Assembly (NCBI GenBank): GCA_014649555.1
Contig: BMTG01000009.1
Span: 124,001-188,000, forward strand
From: Streptomyces globisporus
Lineage (GTDB): Bacteria; Actinomycetota; Actinomycetes; Streptomycetales; Streptomycetaceae
Direction: 5' to 3'
DNA: 64,000 nt
Made by a program: the position numbers and the translations under genes
Shown: positions 24,296 through 32,766 of the stretch, piece after piece
Layout: each line of letters starts with the position of its first letter
Numbering within the stretch: position 1 is the first letter of the stretch
The notes under the pieces: model-generated
Database searches by the model: none
Seen by the model: only the letters and a program-made list of their open reading frames with translations
Told to the model about the DNA's origin: nothing

Positions 24296-25837
24296 TTAGC
24301 CGGTCGTGACCTTGACCCCGTCGATCACCCAGTACCAGTTGTTGCTGCCGGTGTAGTGGAACCGGAAGCTGACGTTGGCTGCCCCGGACGGGACGTTCAG
24401 GGTCAGGCTCTGGGGCTGCGAGATCACGTCGGAGGTGTAGCGCTTCACCTCGACGGGCGTGCCGCCGTTCCAGGAGGCGAGGATCCGGGCGCTCTGGCTG
24501 CCCTCCTGCCGGTAGAGGGTGGTGAGGCCGAGGGTCACGGTGGACTTGCCCGCGACGGCGTACGCCGGGGTGACGAGCGTGGAGTCGTACGGTCCGGAGG
24601 ACGCCTTGTCGTCCCACTCGTCGGAGTCGGCGACGGCGAAGATGCCGCGCGAGCGGACATTCAGCTCGCGGGACTGGTCGCGCTGGCTGCGGCTCCAGAA
24701 CTCGTCGGTGGCGAAGGACCAGCCCCGCCACTCGGTGACGCCCCCGGTGCCCATCGCGGAGTTCACGACGGACCAGCCGCTGGGCGCGGTGTGGGTCCAG
24801 CCGAGGACGCCCGCCGGGATGCCGGTCTCGTCGACGCGGCCGGACAGCGCGGGGTGGAGGGCCTCGAACGGGTCGGTGGAGCGCTCCTGGATGGGCTTGC
24901 CGTCGAGGCCCCAGGCCGGGTCGGGTGCGATGCCGAGCTGCTTGAACACGGTGGCGGCGACGTCCACGAGCCGGGTGTCGGCGGGGCGGGCGCCGGCGGC
25001 GATGCCCGGGCCCTGGGCGAGGACGAAGGTGCGCCGCTCCTCGATCGCGCTGCCGCCGTGGCCGCCGGAGTCGGTGTGGCCGTGGTCGGTGGTGACGATG
25101 ACGGTCCAGCGTTCGGTGGCGTACGAGGGCCGGGCCTTGATCGCGGCGAGGAGGCGGCCGAGGTAGCCGTCCTGGACCGCGATGGCCTGGCGGTAGGCGG
25201 CGCTGGCGGCTCCGGAGTTGTGGCCGGCGATGTCGGTCTGGCCGAAGTAGACGAAGAGCACGTCCGGGTTCTGGTTCCGGAGGATCGACTCGGTCTCGGC
25301 GGCGATGGTGGCGTCGTGCCCGGTGTAGCCGTCGCGGTCGCCGTCGAGGACGAGCTTGGCGTCGGCGCCCGGGGTGACGGTGCCCTGGGCGTCCAGGGGC
25401 TTCCAGTCGACGGCGGCGTAGGTGGAGAGCTGGGGGCGGACCTGGGCGAGGCGGGCGAGGAAGCCGGGGTACTGCGCGTAGTTCTTCCCGGCGAAGGAGT
25501 TCTCCTTGACGCCGTGCTTGTCGGGCCAGACGCCGGTGGAGATCGTCGACCAGCCGGGACCGGACGAGGTGGCGGCCATCGGGTTGGCGTACAGCAGCGA
25601 GGTGCCGTACGTCCCGTTCGCCATCATCGACGTGAGGTGCGGGGCGTCGGCGGCGGCGATGACGTCGTGGCGCAGGCCGTCCATGCCGACGACGAGCACT
25701 TTGTCCTTGCTGGTGCCGTTCGGGAGCGTGGGCGCGGCATGGGCGGTGGTGGCGGTGGCGAGCGGGGCGACGGCGGCGGCCGTCGCCGCGGCGGCGGTGG
25801 TGGCGAGCACGGAGCGTCGGGACAGGGACCGGGACAC
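24296..25837 (-). CDS. Secreted alkaline-phosphatase-superfamily phosphodiesterase/nucleotide pyrophosphatase
   Basis: 513 residues. The start is GTG at 25837 with GGAGG 6-7 bases before. The N-terminus carries a Tat-like signal (SRRSVLATTAAAA ... AHA). The catalytic domain is type I phosphodiesterase: VVGMDGLRHDV (first metal Asp), a nucleophile Thr/Ser in SGPGWSTISTGVWPDKHG, FVYFGQTDIAGHNSG and VTTDHGHTDSGGHG (metal Asp/His). A C-terminal domain of about 130 residues (WSFATDEFWSRSQRD to YWVIDGVKVTTG) is a jelly-roll carbohydrate/ligand-binding-like module. It would release phosphate from extracellular phosphoesters. Its promoter region shares a 16-base motif with the adjacent phosphonate operon, suggesting joint control. 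Confidence 0.87.
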   Translation of the reverse strand: MSRSLSRRSVLATTAAAATAAAVAPLATATTAHAAPTLPNGTSKDKVLVVGMDGLRHDVIAAADAPHLTSMMANGTYGTSLLYANPMAATSSGPGWSTISTGVWPDKHGVKENSFAGKNYAQYPGFLARLAQVRPQLSTYAAVDWKPLDAQGTVTPGADAKLVLDGDRDGYTGHDATIAAETESILRNQNPDVLFVYFGQTDIAGHNSGAASAAYRQAIAVQDGYLGRLLAAIKARPSYATERWTVIVTTDHGHTDSGGHGGSAIEERRTFVLAQGPGIAAGARPADTRLVDVAATVFKQLGIAPDPAWGLDGKPIQERSTDPFEALHPALSGRVDETGIPAGVLGWTHTAPSGWSVVNSAMGTGGVTEWRGWSFATDEFWSRSQRDQSRELNVRSRGIFAVADSDEWDDKASSGPYDSTLVTPAYAVAGKSTVTLGLTTLYRQEGSQSARILASWNGGTPVEVKRYTSDVISQPQSLTLNVPSGAANVSFRFHYTGSNNWYWVIDGVKVTTG

Positions 25838-25892
25838 GTGATCCTCCAGGGAGAGGGCGGGCCGAACGGGGACGGGACGTGAACTGCCTTCC

Positions 25893-25908
25893 GGACCAGA
25901 CCCGTTAC
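25893..25908 (-). promoter_or_regulatory. Shared phosphonate-regulon motif, copy A
   Basis: GGACCAGACCCGTTAC is identical to 31785-31800 in front of the phosphonate operon. It is 56 bases upstream of the phosphodiesterase start. A related GGGTCCAGACG lies nearby at 25929-25939. The TGG-N-CAGACC pattern resembles operators of HutC-type GntR regulators such as PhnF (TGGTATAGACCA). Confidence 0.6.
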
Positions 25909-25971
25909 TCTTACGAGATATCCGGGCCGGGTCCAGACGTTCGCAGGAATCCGTGGCCGAAAGGTGGCCGG

Positions 25972-27027
25972 TCAGCTTCCGGTGGCCGACTTCCAGGCGT
26001 CGATGTACGTGTCCAGGTTGGCGCCGATGTCCGCCCAGTCGGGCTCGAAGATCTCCACACCTTCCATCAGCCCGGCCAGTTCGACGGCGTTGGCGTCGGT
26101 GGCCTTGACGTCCTTGCGGGCGGCGAAGCCCCCGCCGACCGCGCTGACGTCACGCTGGGCCTGCTCGGAGAGCATGAAGTCGAGCAGCTTCTTGCCGTTC
26201 TCGCTGTGCGGGGCCTTCGCGACGAGCCCGGCCGCGTACGGCAGGGCGAAGCTGGTGGGCTTTCCGTCACCCTTCGCGGGGAACCAGATGGAGAGGTTGG
26301 GCATGTCCTTGGACTGGGCGAAGTTCATCTGGACGTCCCCGTTGGCGACGAGGAGTTCGCCCTTGTCGACCTTGGGGGCGAGCTTGCCGGTGGAGGCGGA
26401 CGGGCCGACGTTGTTGGCCTGGAGCTTCTTCAGGTAGGCCATGGCCGGCTCCTGCCCGCCGAAGTCGTGCATGGCCTTGATGAGGACGGCGGTGCCGTCG
26501 CCCGCGACGCCGGGGGTGGAGTACTGGACCTTCTCCTTGTACGCGGGGTCGAGCAGGTCCTCCCAGGTGCGCGGCGGGGTGGTCAGCTCCTTCTTGTTGT
26601 GGATGAAGCCGAAGTAGTTGTTCACGACGGAGGTCCACTTGCCGTCGGGCGCCCGGTCGGCGCCGTCGACCTGGTCGGAGCCCTTGGGCTCGTACGCGGT
26701 CAACAGCCCCTTCTTGTCGGCCTGCTGGATGAAGGGCGGGAGGGTGACGAGCACGTCGGCCTGGGTGTTGGACTTCTCGCGGGCGGCGCGCTGCACCATC
26801 TCGCCGGAGCCGCCCTCGACGTACTTCACTTCGATGCCGGTCTGCTTCTCGAAGTCCTTGAAGACCTTGTCGTACCAGCCGTCTCCGTTCTCGCCCTTGA
26901 GGCCGTCGGCGCTGTAGACGGTGACGGACTTGGCGTCGGACGCGGCGGAGGAGCCGCCGCAGGCGGTGAGGGTGAGGGCGGTGAGTGCGGCCAGGGGGAG
27001 GGCGAGGGTGCGGGCGGAAGTGCGCAT
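25972..27027 (-). CDS. Phosphonate (2-aminoethylphosphonate-type) ABC transporter substrate-binding lipoprotein
   Basis: 351 residues from ATG at 27027 with GGAG 7-8 bases upstream. The signal peptide ends in a lipobox (LTLTACGG). The body is of the iron/thiamine/2-AEP binding-protein class: SVTVYSADGLKGENGDGWYDKVFKDFEKQTG, VKYVEGGSGEMVQRAAREKSN, ADVLVTLPPFI and YSTPGVAGDGTAVLIKAM. It delivers substrate to the two permeases encoded immediately upstream. The operon also encodes a phosphonatase-like HAD and the phosphonate-linked FAD oxidoreductase, so 2-aminoethylphosphonate or an N-substituted derivative is the likely ligand (PhnS counterpart). Iron or thiamine is the alternative if context is ignored. 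Confidence 0.85.
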   Translation of the reverse strand: MRTSARTLALPLAALTALTLTACGGSSAASDAKSVTVYSADGLKGENGDGWYDKVFKDFEKQTGIEVKYVEGGSGEMVQRAAREKSNTQADVLVTLPPFIQQADKKGLLTAYEPKGSDQVDGADRAPDGKWTSVVNNYFGFIHNKKELTTPPRTWEDLLDPAYKEKVQYSTPGVAGDGTAVLIKAMHDFGGQEPAMAYLKKLQANNVGPSASTGKLAPKVDKGELLVANGDVQMNFAQSKDMPNLSIWFPAKGDGKPTSFALPYAAGLVAKAPHSENGKKLLDFMLSEQAQRDVSAVGGGFAARKDVKATDANAVELAGLMEGVEIFEPDWADIGANLDTYIDAWKSATGS

Positions 27028-27056
27028 GGGGTTTCTCCGGAAGGTCAGGGTGAGGA

Positions 27057-27854
27057 TCAGCGGTAGGAGGCGCGGGTCCGGATGCGGGAGACGGCGGCCA
27101 GGACGAGGAGCGTCGACGCCATCAGGACCACGGCGAGGGCGGCGCCGGTGAAGAGCGAGCCCCGGTCGGTGGCGGCGAAGATCTGTACCGGCAGCGGGGT
27201 CCAGTCCGGCGGGTAGAGCATCATCGTGGCGCTCAACTCCCCCATGGACAGGGCGAAGCAGAGCCCGACAGCTGATGTGAGCGAGGGCAGCAGCAGCGGC
27301 AGCTTCACCCGCCACAGAACCCGGGCGGGGCTCGCGCCGAGGCCGGCGGCGGCCTGTTCGTACATCGGGTCCAGACGGCGTACGGCGGCGGCGACCGACT
27401 GGTAGGCGAAGGCGGTGACGAGGACGGTGTGGGCGAGGATCACGATCCACCGCGTCCCGTTGAGCAGCACGGGCGGTTGGCTGTAGGCGACCAGCACCGC
27501 CAGTCCGACGACCACCGAGGGCACGGCGACCGGCAGGATGAACAGGGCGTCCAGGAGCCGCTTTCCGCGGGTGCGGAGAGAGGCGGCGGCGAGCGCGGCC
27601 CAGCCGCCGAGGGTGAGGGCCAGCACGCTCGCGGCGAGAGCGGTGACGAGGCTGGTGGTCAGCGCCTGGAGCGAGTCGCCGCTCGTCGCGGCGGCGTAGC
27701 GCTCGACGGTGGGCCCGGAGGGGAAGGCCCCGGACCAGTTGGTGGCGAGGGACGCGGCGAGGATGACGAGCAGCGGCACCGCGAACAGCGGGACGATGAG
27801 GAGCAGGAAGACGGCCCAGGTGGCCCACTTCCCGGCCCGGCTATGCACCAGCAC
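27057..27854 (-). CDS. Phosphonate ABC transporter permease 2
   Basis: 265 residues, about six membrane spans. The start is GTG at 27854 (or 27848), overlapping the upstream permease by about 14 bases. The binding-protein-dependent permease loop is YEQAAAGLGASPARVLWRVKLPLLLPS. FILPVAVPSVVVGLAVLVAY and a C-terminal FTGAALAVVLMASTLLVLAAV span are typical of the PhnV/ThiP-CysW group. It pairs with the other permease as a heterodimer in the cytoplasmic membrane. Confidence 0.87.
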   Translation of the reverse strand: MLVHSRAGKWATWAVFLLLIVPLFAVPLLVILAASLATNWSGAFPSGPTVERYAAATSGDSLQALTTSLVTALAASVLALTLGGWAALAAASLRTRGKRLLDALFILPVAVPSVVVGLAVLVAYSQPPVLLNGTRWIVILAHTVLVTAFAYQSVAAAVRRLDPMYEQAAAGLGASPARVLWRVKLPLLLPSLTSAVGLCFALSMGELSATMMLYPPDWTPLPVQIFAATDRGSLFTGAALAVVLMASTLLVLAAVSRIRTRASYR

Positions 27855-28770
27855 GACGGCTCACCACCCGGTAGAGGCTGTAAAGACCCACGGAGATCGC
27901 GATGTTGACGACGGCGACGACGCAGGCGGCCGGGTAGTCCGACTCCAGGATCGCCTTGCTGTAGACGAGCATCGGCAGCGTGGTGACGTCCTTCGCCCCG
28001 GTGAACAGGACGATCCCGAACTCGTTGAGGCACATGACCAGCACGAGGCTGCCGCCCGCCGCGAGCGCCGGGAGCGCCTCGGGCAGGATCACCTGCCGGA
28101 TGATCCGGACGGGCCCGGCGCCGAGCGAGGAGGCCACTTCCAGTTGTCCGGTGTCGAGTTGGGAGAAGGCGGCGAGCAGCGGGCGCATCACGAACGGGGT
28201 GAAGTAGGTGATCTCGGCGAGCAGCACGCCCCACGGGGTGGTCAGGAAGTGGAAGGGCCCGTCGGCCGCCCCGGTGACGTCGGTCCACAGCCCGTTGGCC
28301 ATGCCGACCGAGCCGTAGACGAACAGCAGCGCGAGCGTGATGAGGAAGGACGGGAAGGAGAGGAAGACGTCGACGAACCGGGCGACCGCCTTCCCGCCGG
28401 GGAACGGGACGAACGCGATGACCAGCGCGAGGACGAAGCCGAGGACCAGGCAGCCCGCGGTCGATCCGACGGCGAGCCACACGGTGGTGGTGAGCGCGTC
28501 GCGGAAGACCTCGGAGGCGAAGACGTCGGCGTACGGGTCGAGCGAGACGCCGCCGCCGTCGTCCGGGGTGACGGACTGCTGGAGGACGAGGGCCAGCGGG
28601 TAGAGGAACGCGAGGGCGAGGACGGCGACGGGCGGCAGCGCCCAGACCCAGGCGGGGACGGTACGGGACCGGGCGGGGCCGGGACCGGGTGCGGTTGCTG
28701 CGGGGGCCGGTTCGCCGGGGGTACGGGGGACGGTGGTGGTGGCGCCGGTGGCGGTGGAGGTGGGGGTCAT
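27841..28770 (-). CDS. Phosphonate ABC transporter permease 1
   Basis: 309 residues. ATG at 28770 overlaps the ATPase stop (ATGA). A 35-residue Thr/Pro/Ala-rich cytosolic N-terminus precedes about six spans (VWALPPVAVLALAFLYPLAL first). The EAA loop is LEVASSLGAGPVRIIRQVILPEALPAL. LLAEITYFTPFVMRPLLAAF matches the PhnU/CysU-type permease group. It acts with permease 2, the ATPase and the binding protein. Confidence 0.88.
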   Translation of the reverse strand: MTPTSTATGATTTVPRTPGEPAPAATAPGPGPARSRTVPAWVWALPPVAVLALAFLYPLALVLQQSVTPDDGGGVSLDPYADVFASEVFRDALTTTVWLAVGSTAGCLVLGFVLALVIAFVPFPGGKAVARFVDVFLSFPSFLITLALLFVYGSVGMANGLWTDVTGAADGPFHFLTTPWGVLLAEITYFTPFVMRPLLAAFSQLDTGQLEVASSLGAGPVRIIRQVILPEALPALAAGGSLVLVMCLNEFGIVLFTGAKDVTTLPMLVYSKAILESDYPAACVVAVVNIAISVGLYSLYRVVSRRAGA

Positions 28771-29858
28771 GGGCCGACCCCCGCCGGGTCTCCCGCCCCC
28801 GCTCCCGCCGGGAGCAGGACCGCGTCCTCGGTGGCGAAGTGCAGGGTGACGGGGTCGCCGATGGCCGGGGGCTCGCGCAGTTCGCGGAGGTCGGCCATGA
28901 CGCGGTGGCCGTCGACGTCGGCGTGGACGCGGTGGGTGGAGCCGCGCCACTGGACCTCGGTGACGCTGCCGGTGAGCGCGTTGGGCCCGTCGCCGAGGCC
29001 GACCAGGTGCGGCCGGACGCAGAGGGTGGCGGAGGCGCCGGGTGCGGCGGCTTCCACGGGCACCCGCAGGGGGCGGTCGCCGAGCAGGACGGCCCCTTCC
29101 CCGGCCACGGTGACCGGGAGCAGGTTGGCGTTGCCGACGAACGAGGCGGTGAACTCCGTACGGGGCCGGCGGTAGAGCTCCTCGGGGGTGCCGCAGTCCT
29201 GGAGCCGGGAGCGGTCCATGACGGCGATCCGGTCGGCGAGGGTGAGCGCCTCGACCTGGTCGTGGGTGACGTACAGGATGGAGACGTCCGGCAACTCGCG
29301 GTGCAGCCGGGCCAGTTCGGCGAGCATTCCGGAGCGGAGGCGGGCATCGAGGGCGGAGAGCGGTTCGTCCAGGAGCAGCACGCCGGGCCGGATGGCGAGC
29401 GCGCGGGCGATCGCGACGCGCTGCTGCTGGCCGCCGGAGAGTTCGCGGGGGTGCCGGTCGGCGTACGCGGCCATGCCGACGAGTTCGAGGGCCTCGGCGA
29501 CCCGGCCGGGGATCTCGGCCTTCGGGGTGCGCTGGGCCTTGAGCCCGAAGGCCACGTTGTCCTTGACCTTGAGGTGCGGGAAGAGGGCGTATTGCTGGAC
29601 GACCATGCCGATGCCCCTTTTGTGGGGCGGGAGTTGTGTGACGTCCCGGCCGTCGAGGAACACCCGCCCGGCGGCGGGCCGGACGAACCCGGCGACGGCC
29701 CGCAGGGCGGTGGTCTTGCCGGAGCCGGAGGGCCCGAGGAGGGCCATCACCTCGCCGGGTCCGACGGTGAGGTCGAGCCGGTCGAGGACGACGGTCCCGC
29801 CGTAGGCGACGGTGACGCCGTCGAAGCGGATGCCGCTGGGGGCGGTCCCGGTGCTCAT
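28767..29858 (-). CDS. Phosphonate ABC transporter ATP-binding protein
   Basis: 363 residues. Walker A is GPSGSGKTTALRA, the Q-loop is VVQQYALFPHLKV, the signature LSGGQQQRVAIARALA, Walker B VLLLDEPLSALDARLR and H-loop YVTHDQ. A C-terminal TOBE-type domain follows (LCVRPHLVGLGDG, VTEVQWRGSTHRVHADVDG). This matches the PotA/FbpC/PhnT type of importer ATPase. It overlaps both neighbours by 4 bases, so HAD-ATPase-permease-permease are tightly coupled. Confidence 0.9.
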   Translation of the reverse strand: MSTGTAPSGIRFDGVTVAYGGTVVLDRLDLTVGPGEVMALLGPSGSGKTTALRAVAGFVRPAAGRVFLDGRDVTQLPPHKRGIGMVVQQYALFPHLKVKDNVAFGLKAQRTPKAEIPGRVAEALELVGMAAYADRHPRELSGGQQQRVAIARALAIRPGVLLLDEPLSALDARLRSGMLAELARLHRELPDVSILYVTHDQVEALTLADRIAVMDRSRLQDCGTPEELYRRPRTEFTASFVGNANLLPVTVAGEGAVLLGDRPLRVPVEAAAPGASATLCVRPHLVGLGDGPNALTGSVTEVQWRGSTHRVHADVDGHRVMADLRELREPPAIGDPVTLHFATEDAVLLPAGAGAGDPAGVGP

Positions 29859-30577
29859 GCCTCGGCCCGCGCGATGAGGTCGGGCAGTTCGGCGACGGAG
29901 CCGAGGACATGGGTCGCGCCGTGCCGGGCCAGCTGCTCCTTGTCGTGGGCGCCGGTGAGCACCCCGGCGACGATCCCGGCGCCGGAGCGAACGCCGCTGA
30001 GCATGTCGTACGAGGTGTCACCGGCCACCACGGTCCGGCGGACGTCGGCCACGGCCCCGGTGCGCAGGAAGGCGGCCAGCACCATGTCCGGGAAGGGCCG
30101 GCCCCGGCCGCCCGCGTCGGCGGGGCAGAGGGTGAGCGGGACGAGGTCCTGCCAGCCGAGGGCGGCGAGGATGGCGTCCTGGGTGGTGCGGGCGAAGCCG
30201 GTGGTCAGAACGACGGTACGGCCTTCGGCGGTGAGGCGTTCGACGGCTGCGCGGGCGCCGGGGAGCGGGGCGATGCGGCCGCCGTCGACGAGTTCCCCGT
30301 ACGCCTCCTCGAAGACGGTGTTGGCGTACTGCGCCCGCTCCTCGCCATCGAAGAGATGCCGGAAGACGGAGATCTTGGACTCCCCCATGGTGGCGCGTAC
30401 GTAGGCGAGTTGGCGTGCGTGCTCGTCGGATCCGGGGCGTACACCGAGGCGTTGGGCGGCGGCGGAGAAGGCCTGCTCGACGAGGCCACCGTCGGCGACG
30501 GTGGTCCCGGCCATGTCGAGGACGACGAGGTTATAGGGGTCACGCGAGATGTCGGTGTTGTCGATCGGGGAAGTCAT
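29855..30577 (-). CDS. Phosphonatase-like HAD hydrolase
   Basis: 240 residues from ATG at 30577, 5 bases after the stop of the FAD oxidoreductase gene. It shows the special HAD features of phosphonoacetaldehyde hydrolase (PhnX) and its closest relatives: nucleophile motif VVLDMAGTT (DxAGT rather than DxDxT), Arg instead of Lys before the acidic motif (GRPFPDM), and a cap-domain lysine in MGESKISVFRHL at the position of the Schiff-base lysine of PhnX (MGLLKIDH). VVAGDTSYDM is motif IV. It could cleave the C-P bond of phosphonoacetaldehyde to acetaldehyde plus phosphate. The phosphonatase-like subfamily may prefer a variant aldehyde. ATGA-coupled to the ATPase. Confidence 0.85.
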   Translation of the reverse strand: MTSPIDNTDISRDPYNLVVLDMAGTTVADGGLVEQAFSAAAQRLGVRPGSDEHARQLAYVRATMGESKISVFRHLFDGEERAQYANTVFEEAYGELVDGGRIAPLPGARAAVERLTAEGRTVVLTTGFARTTQDAILAALGWQDLVPLTLCPADAGGRGRPFPDMVLAAFLRTGAVADVRRTVVAGDTSYDMLSGVRSGAGIVAGVLTGAHDKEQLARHGATHVLGSVAELPDLIARAEA

Positions 30578-30582
30578 GTGGT

Positions 30583-31707
30583 TCACCAGCCCAGTTGGTC
30601 GGCGGTCGTTTCGGCGATGGCGGGCGAGCACGTCATGCCGCGACCCCCGGGCCCGGTGACGAGCCAGACCCCTTCGCGCACCTGCTGCCGGTGGACGACG
30701 CGTGAGGTGTCGGTGCACTGGGCATAGACGCCCGCCCAGCGGTGGCGGATACGCGGCAGCGGGCGGCCGAGGAAGGCCTCGACGACCCGGGTGAGGTGCT
30801 CGTAGGGCTCCTCGACGGTGTCGAAGGCGAAGGGGTGCTCGTACTCGTGGGTGTCGCCGATGGTCAGCCCGCCGTCGCGGCGCTGGACCATGAGGAGCTG
30901 CATGCGGTGCTCGGCGGCGACGGGGTCCTGGGCCTGTCCGGCGTTGAGGGTGTCGAGCGCCTCGCCCCGGTAGGCGGGGTAGTAGCGGAAGCTGTCGGCG
31001 TCGGCGACGGAGGTGGTGAGGGGCTCACCGAGGGGGTCGGTCTGCATCATCTGGAGGCGGACGCGACGTACGGGCAGGTCGGGCCCGGCGAGTTCGCGGA
31101 CGAGCCCGCCGAGCCAGGCGCCGGTGGCGAGGATGACGGCGTCGCCGGTGTGGACGTCGCCGTGGTCGTCGCGCACCGACGCGGTCCCGACGACCTCGCG
31201 GACCTCGCGGCCGCCGAGGTAGGTGTACCGCCCGGAGGCCAGCAGCTTCTGCTTGAGGGCGAGTTGGGCGGTGCGCGGCTCGACGGCCGCGTCCCGCTCG
31301 CACCACAGGGCGGCGGTGAACGCGCCGCGCAGGGCCGGGTTGACCGCCCGGGCCTCGTCGGCGGTGAGCAGCTTGTAGCCGCGCGCCGCCGCGTCGGTCC
31401 TGGCGACGGCCGCCTCGGCGACGGCGACTTCGCGCGCGGTACGCAGCGGGGTGAGCGAACCACAGGCCCGGAAGCCGAGCCCCGGCACCTGCTCGCCGAT
31501 GCCCTCCCACAGCTCACGGGCGCGCAGAGCGGTTTCCAGCTCCTCGCCACCGGCCCGCCCGCTGATCCATATCTGTCCGAAATTGCGGAGCGATGCCCCG
31601 CGCGCCTCGCTCTCGCGCTCGATCTGTACGACCTCGTGGCCGCGGCTGACTGCGTGCCAGGCGTGCATGGTTCCCACCACGCCGGCTCCTACGACGATGA
31701 CTCTCAC
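30583..31707 (-). CDS. Phosphonate-linked FAD-dependent oxidoreductase (DAO/GlyOx family)
   Basis: 374 residues. GTG at 31707 is chosen because AGGAG lies 10 bases upstream; earlier in-frame starts lack a site. The FAD Rossmann motif is VIVVGAGVVGTMHAWHAVSRGHEV. SLRNFGQIWISG and a C-terminal GVWLVTGPGGRGMTCSPA complete the DAO fold. This subfamily recurs in phosphonate clusters, where related enzymes are reported to oxidise 2-aminoethylphosphonate and its N-methyl form to phosphonoacetaldehyde. That would supply the next gene product, the phosphonatase-like HAD. It is the first structural gene of the operon, downstream of the shared 16-base motif. Confidence 0.85.
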   Translation of the reverse strand: MRVIVVGAGVVGTMHAWHAVSRGHEVVQIERESEARGASLRNFGQIWISGRAGGEELETALRARELWEGIGEQVPGLGFRACGSLTPLRTAREVAVAEAAVARTDAAARGYKLLTADEARAVNPALRGAFTAALWCERDAAVEPRTAQLALKQKLLASGRYTYLGGREVREVVGTASVRDDHGDVHTGDAVILATGAWLGGLVRELAGPDLPVRRVRLQMMQTDPLGEPLTTSVADADSFRYYPAYRGEALDTLNAGQAQDPVAAEHRMQLLMVQRRDGGLTIGDTHEYEHPFAFDTVEEPYEHLTRVVEAFLGRPLPRIRHRWAGVYAQCTDTSRVVHRQQVREGVWLVTGPGGRGMTCSPAIAETTADQLGW

Positions 31708-31784
31708 GTCGGCCACGCTCCTGGGGACGGGTGTCCCGGACGCGTCCGGCCATCGACGGGACGGTGAACGACCTCGCAAGTTTG

Positions 31785-31817
31785 GACCAGACCCGTTACC
31801 CTCTCGTTACTAAAAGA
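31785..31817 (-). promoter_or_regulatory. Shared phosphonate-regulon motif, copy B, with a direct repeat
   Basis: GGACCAGACCCGTTAC (31785-31800) is identical to copy A at 25893. It continues as GTTACCCTCTC-GTTACTAAAAG, two 11-base direct units resembling a PHO box for PhoP, and CCCTCTC/GAGAGGG arms. It lies about 78 bases upstream of the FAD oxidoreductase start. Control by the adjacent GntR regulator, by PhoP, or by both fits. Confidence 0.6.
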
Positions 31818-31850
31818 GAGGGTGCGGCGGGCGGTGATCCGGCCGCTCTC

Positions 31851-32621
31851 TCAGCTCCGCCCCTCCCCCCGCAGATGCGCGGAGAAGGAGAACCGGTCCC
31901 CCCGGAACAGCGTCCGCACGCGCTCCAGCGGCCGACCGTCGGTGTCCCGGGAGAGGCGGTGGATCAGAAGCATCGGCAGGGCGGGCGGGGTCCCGACGAG
32001 CAGAGCCTCGCGGGGGGTCGCGAGCACGGTCTCGATCCGTTCGTCGGCGTCGCCGAAGGCGATCCCGAGGGCGTCGCGGAGGTAGGCGTAGAAGGAGGAG
32101 TCCGGGTCGAACTCCGTGTCCAGGTCCGGGACCCGGGCGACGCCGACGTACGTGCTCTCCAGGCCGACGCGTTCGCCGTCGGCGAGCAGGACCCGCTCCA
32201 GGTGCCAGACCGGCTCGCCCCGCTCGACGCCGACCTCGGCGGCGAGCGCCTCGGGGCAGGGGAAGCGGTCCAGGCCGATGAGGTTGCGCCCGGGCCGCAG
32301 GCCCTGGCGGCGGACGCCCTCGGTGTAACTGGCCAGCGAGAGCGGCTGCTCCAGCTTGGGCCCGGCGACGACGGTGCCGCGTCCCTGCCGGCGCAGCCGC
32401 CCCTCCAGGAGGAGTTCGCGCAGGGCCTGGCGGACGGTCTCGCGCGAGACCTCGTGCAGCTGGGCGAGTTCCCGTTCGGTGGGGAGGAGGCCGCCCTCGC
32501 CCAGCTCGTCCAGCAGGACCGCGATGCGGGCCTTGACCGCGTAGTACTTCGGGATGCGGCCGTGCTCGGGGATGCCGGAGCGGATCGGTGCGCCAGGGGC
32601 CTGGTCGTTCGGGTAGTCCAC
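31851..32621 (-). CDS. GntR-family (HutC/UTRA) regulator of the phosphonate operon
   Basis: 256 residues. GTG at 32621 (VDYPNDQAPG) is the best start; no strong ribosome site is visible, so a leaderless message is possible. The winged helix reads KARIAVLLDELGEGGLLPTERELAQLHEVSRETVRQALRELLLEG. The UTRA ligand domain includes GLRPGRNLIGLDRF, VWHLERVLLADGERVGLESTYV and the C-terminal RVRTLFRGDRFSFSAHL. HutC-type regulators such as PhnF and DasR bind TGGTnnAGACCA-like dyads, similar to the shared motif at 25893 and 31785. It is upstream of and co-directional with the operon it is inferred to control. Confidence 0.87.
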   Translation of the reverse strand: MDYPNDQAPGAPIRSGIPEHGRIPKYYAVKARIAVLLDELGEGGLLPTERELAQLHEVSRETVRQALRELLLEGRLRRQGRGTVVAGPKLEQPLSLASYTEGVRRQGLRPGRNLIGLDRFPCPEALAAEVGVERGEPVWHLERVLLADGERVGLESTYVGVARVPDLDTEFDPDSSFYAYLRDALGIAFGDADERIETVLATPREALLVGTPPALPMLLIHRLSRDTDGRPLERVRTLFRGDRFSFSAHLRGEGRS

Positions 32622-32735
32622 CGCCCGATGGTGGCAGACGTACGTGAACGCCTCGACGGGAGGACGGATTCGGGCTCGCGGTACGCGGGTCCGGGCACCG
32701 GCGGGCGGGGATTCGGGCCCGATCGGCCCCGAACC

Positions 32736-32760
32736 GGGCCGGCGCCCGCTCCGCCGGCCC
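32736..32760 (-). terminator. Terminator of the LAxTG protein gene
   Basis: GGGCCGGCG (32736-32744) pairs perfectly with CGCCGGCCC (32752-32760), just after the minus-strand stop at 32767. Confidence 0.7.
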
Positions 32761-32766
32761 TTCGGC

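Noticed and set aside
27028-27828. Upstream extension of the phosphonate-binding-protein frame
   Set aside because: It is the shifted frame of the permease gene; the lipoprotein signal begins at 27027 with a ribosome site.
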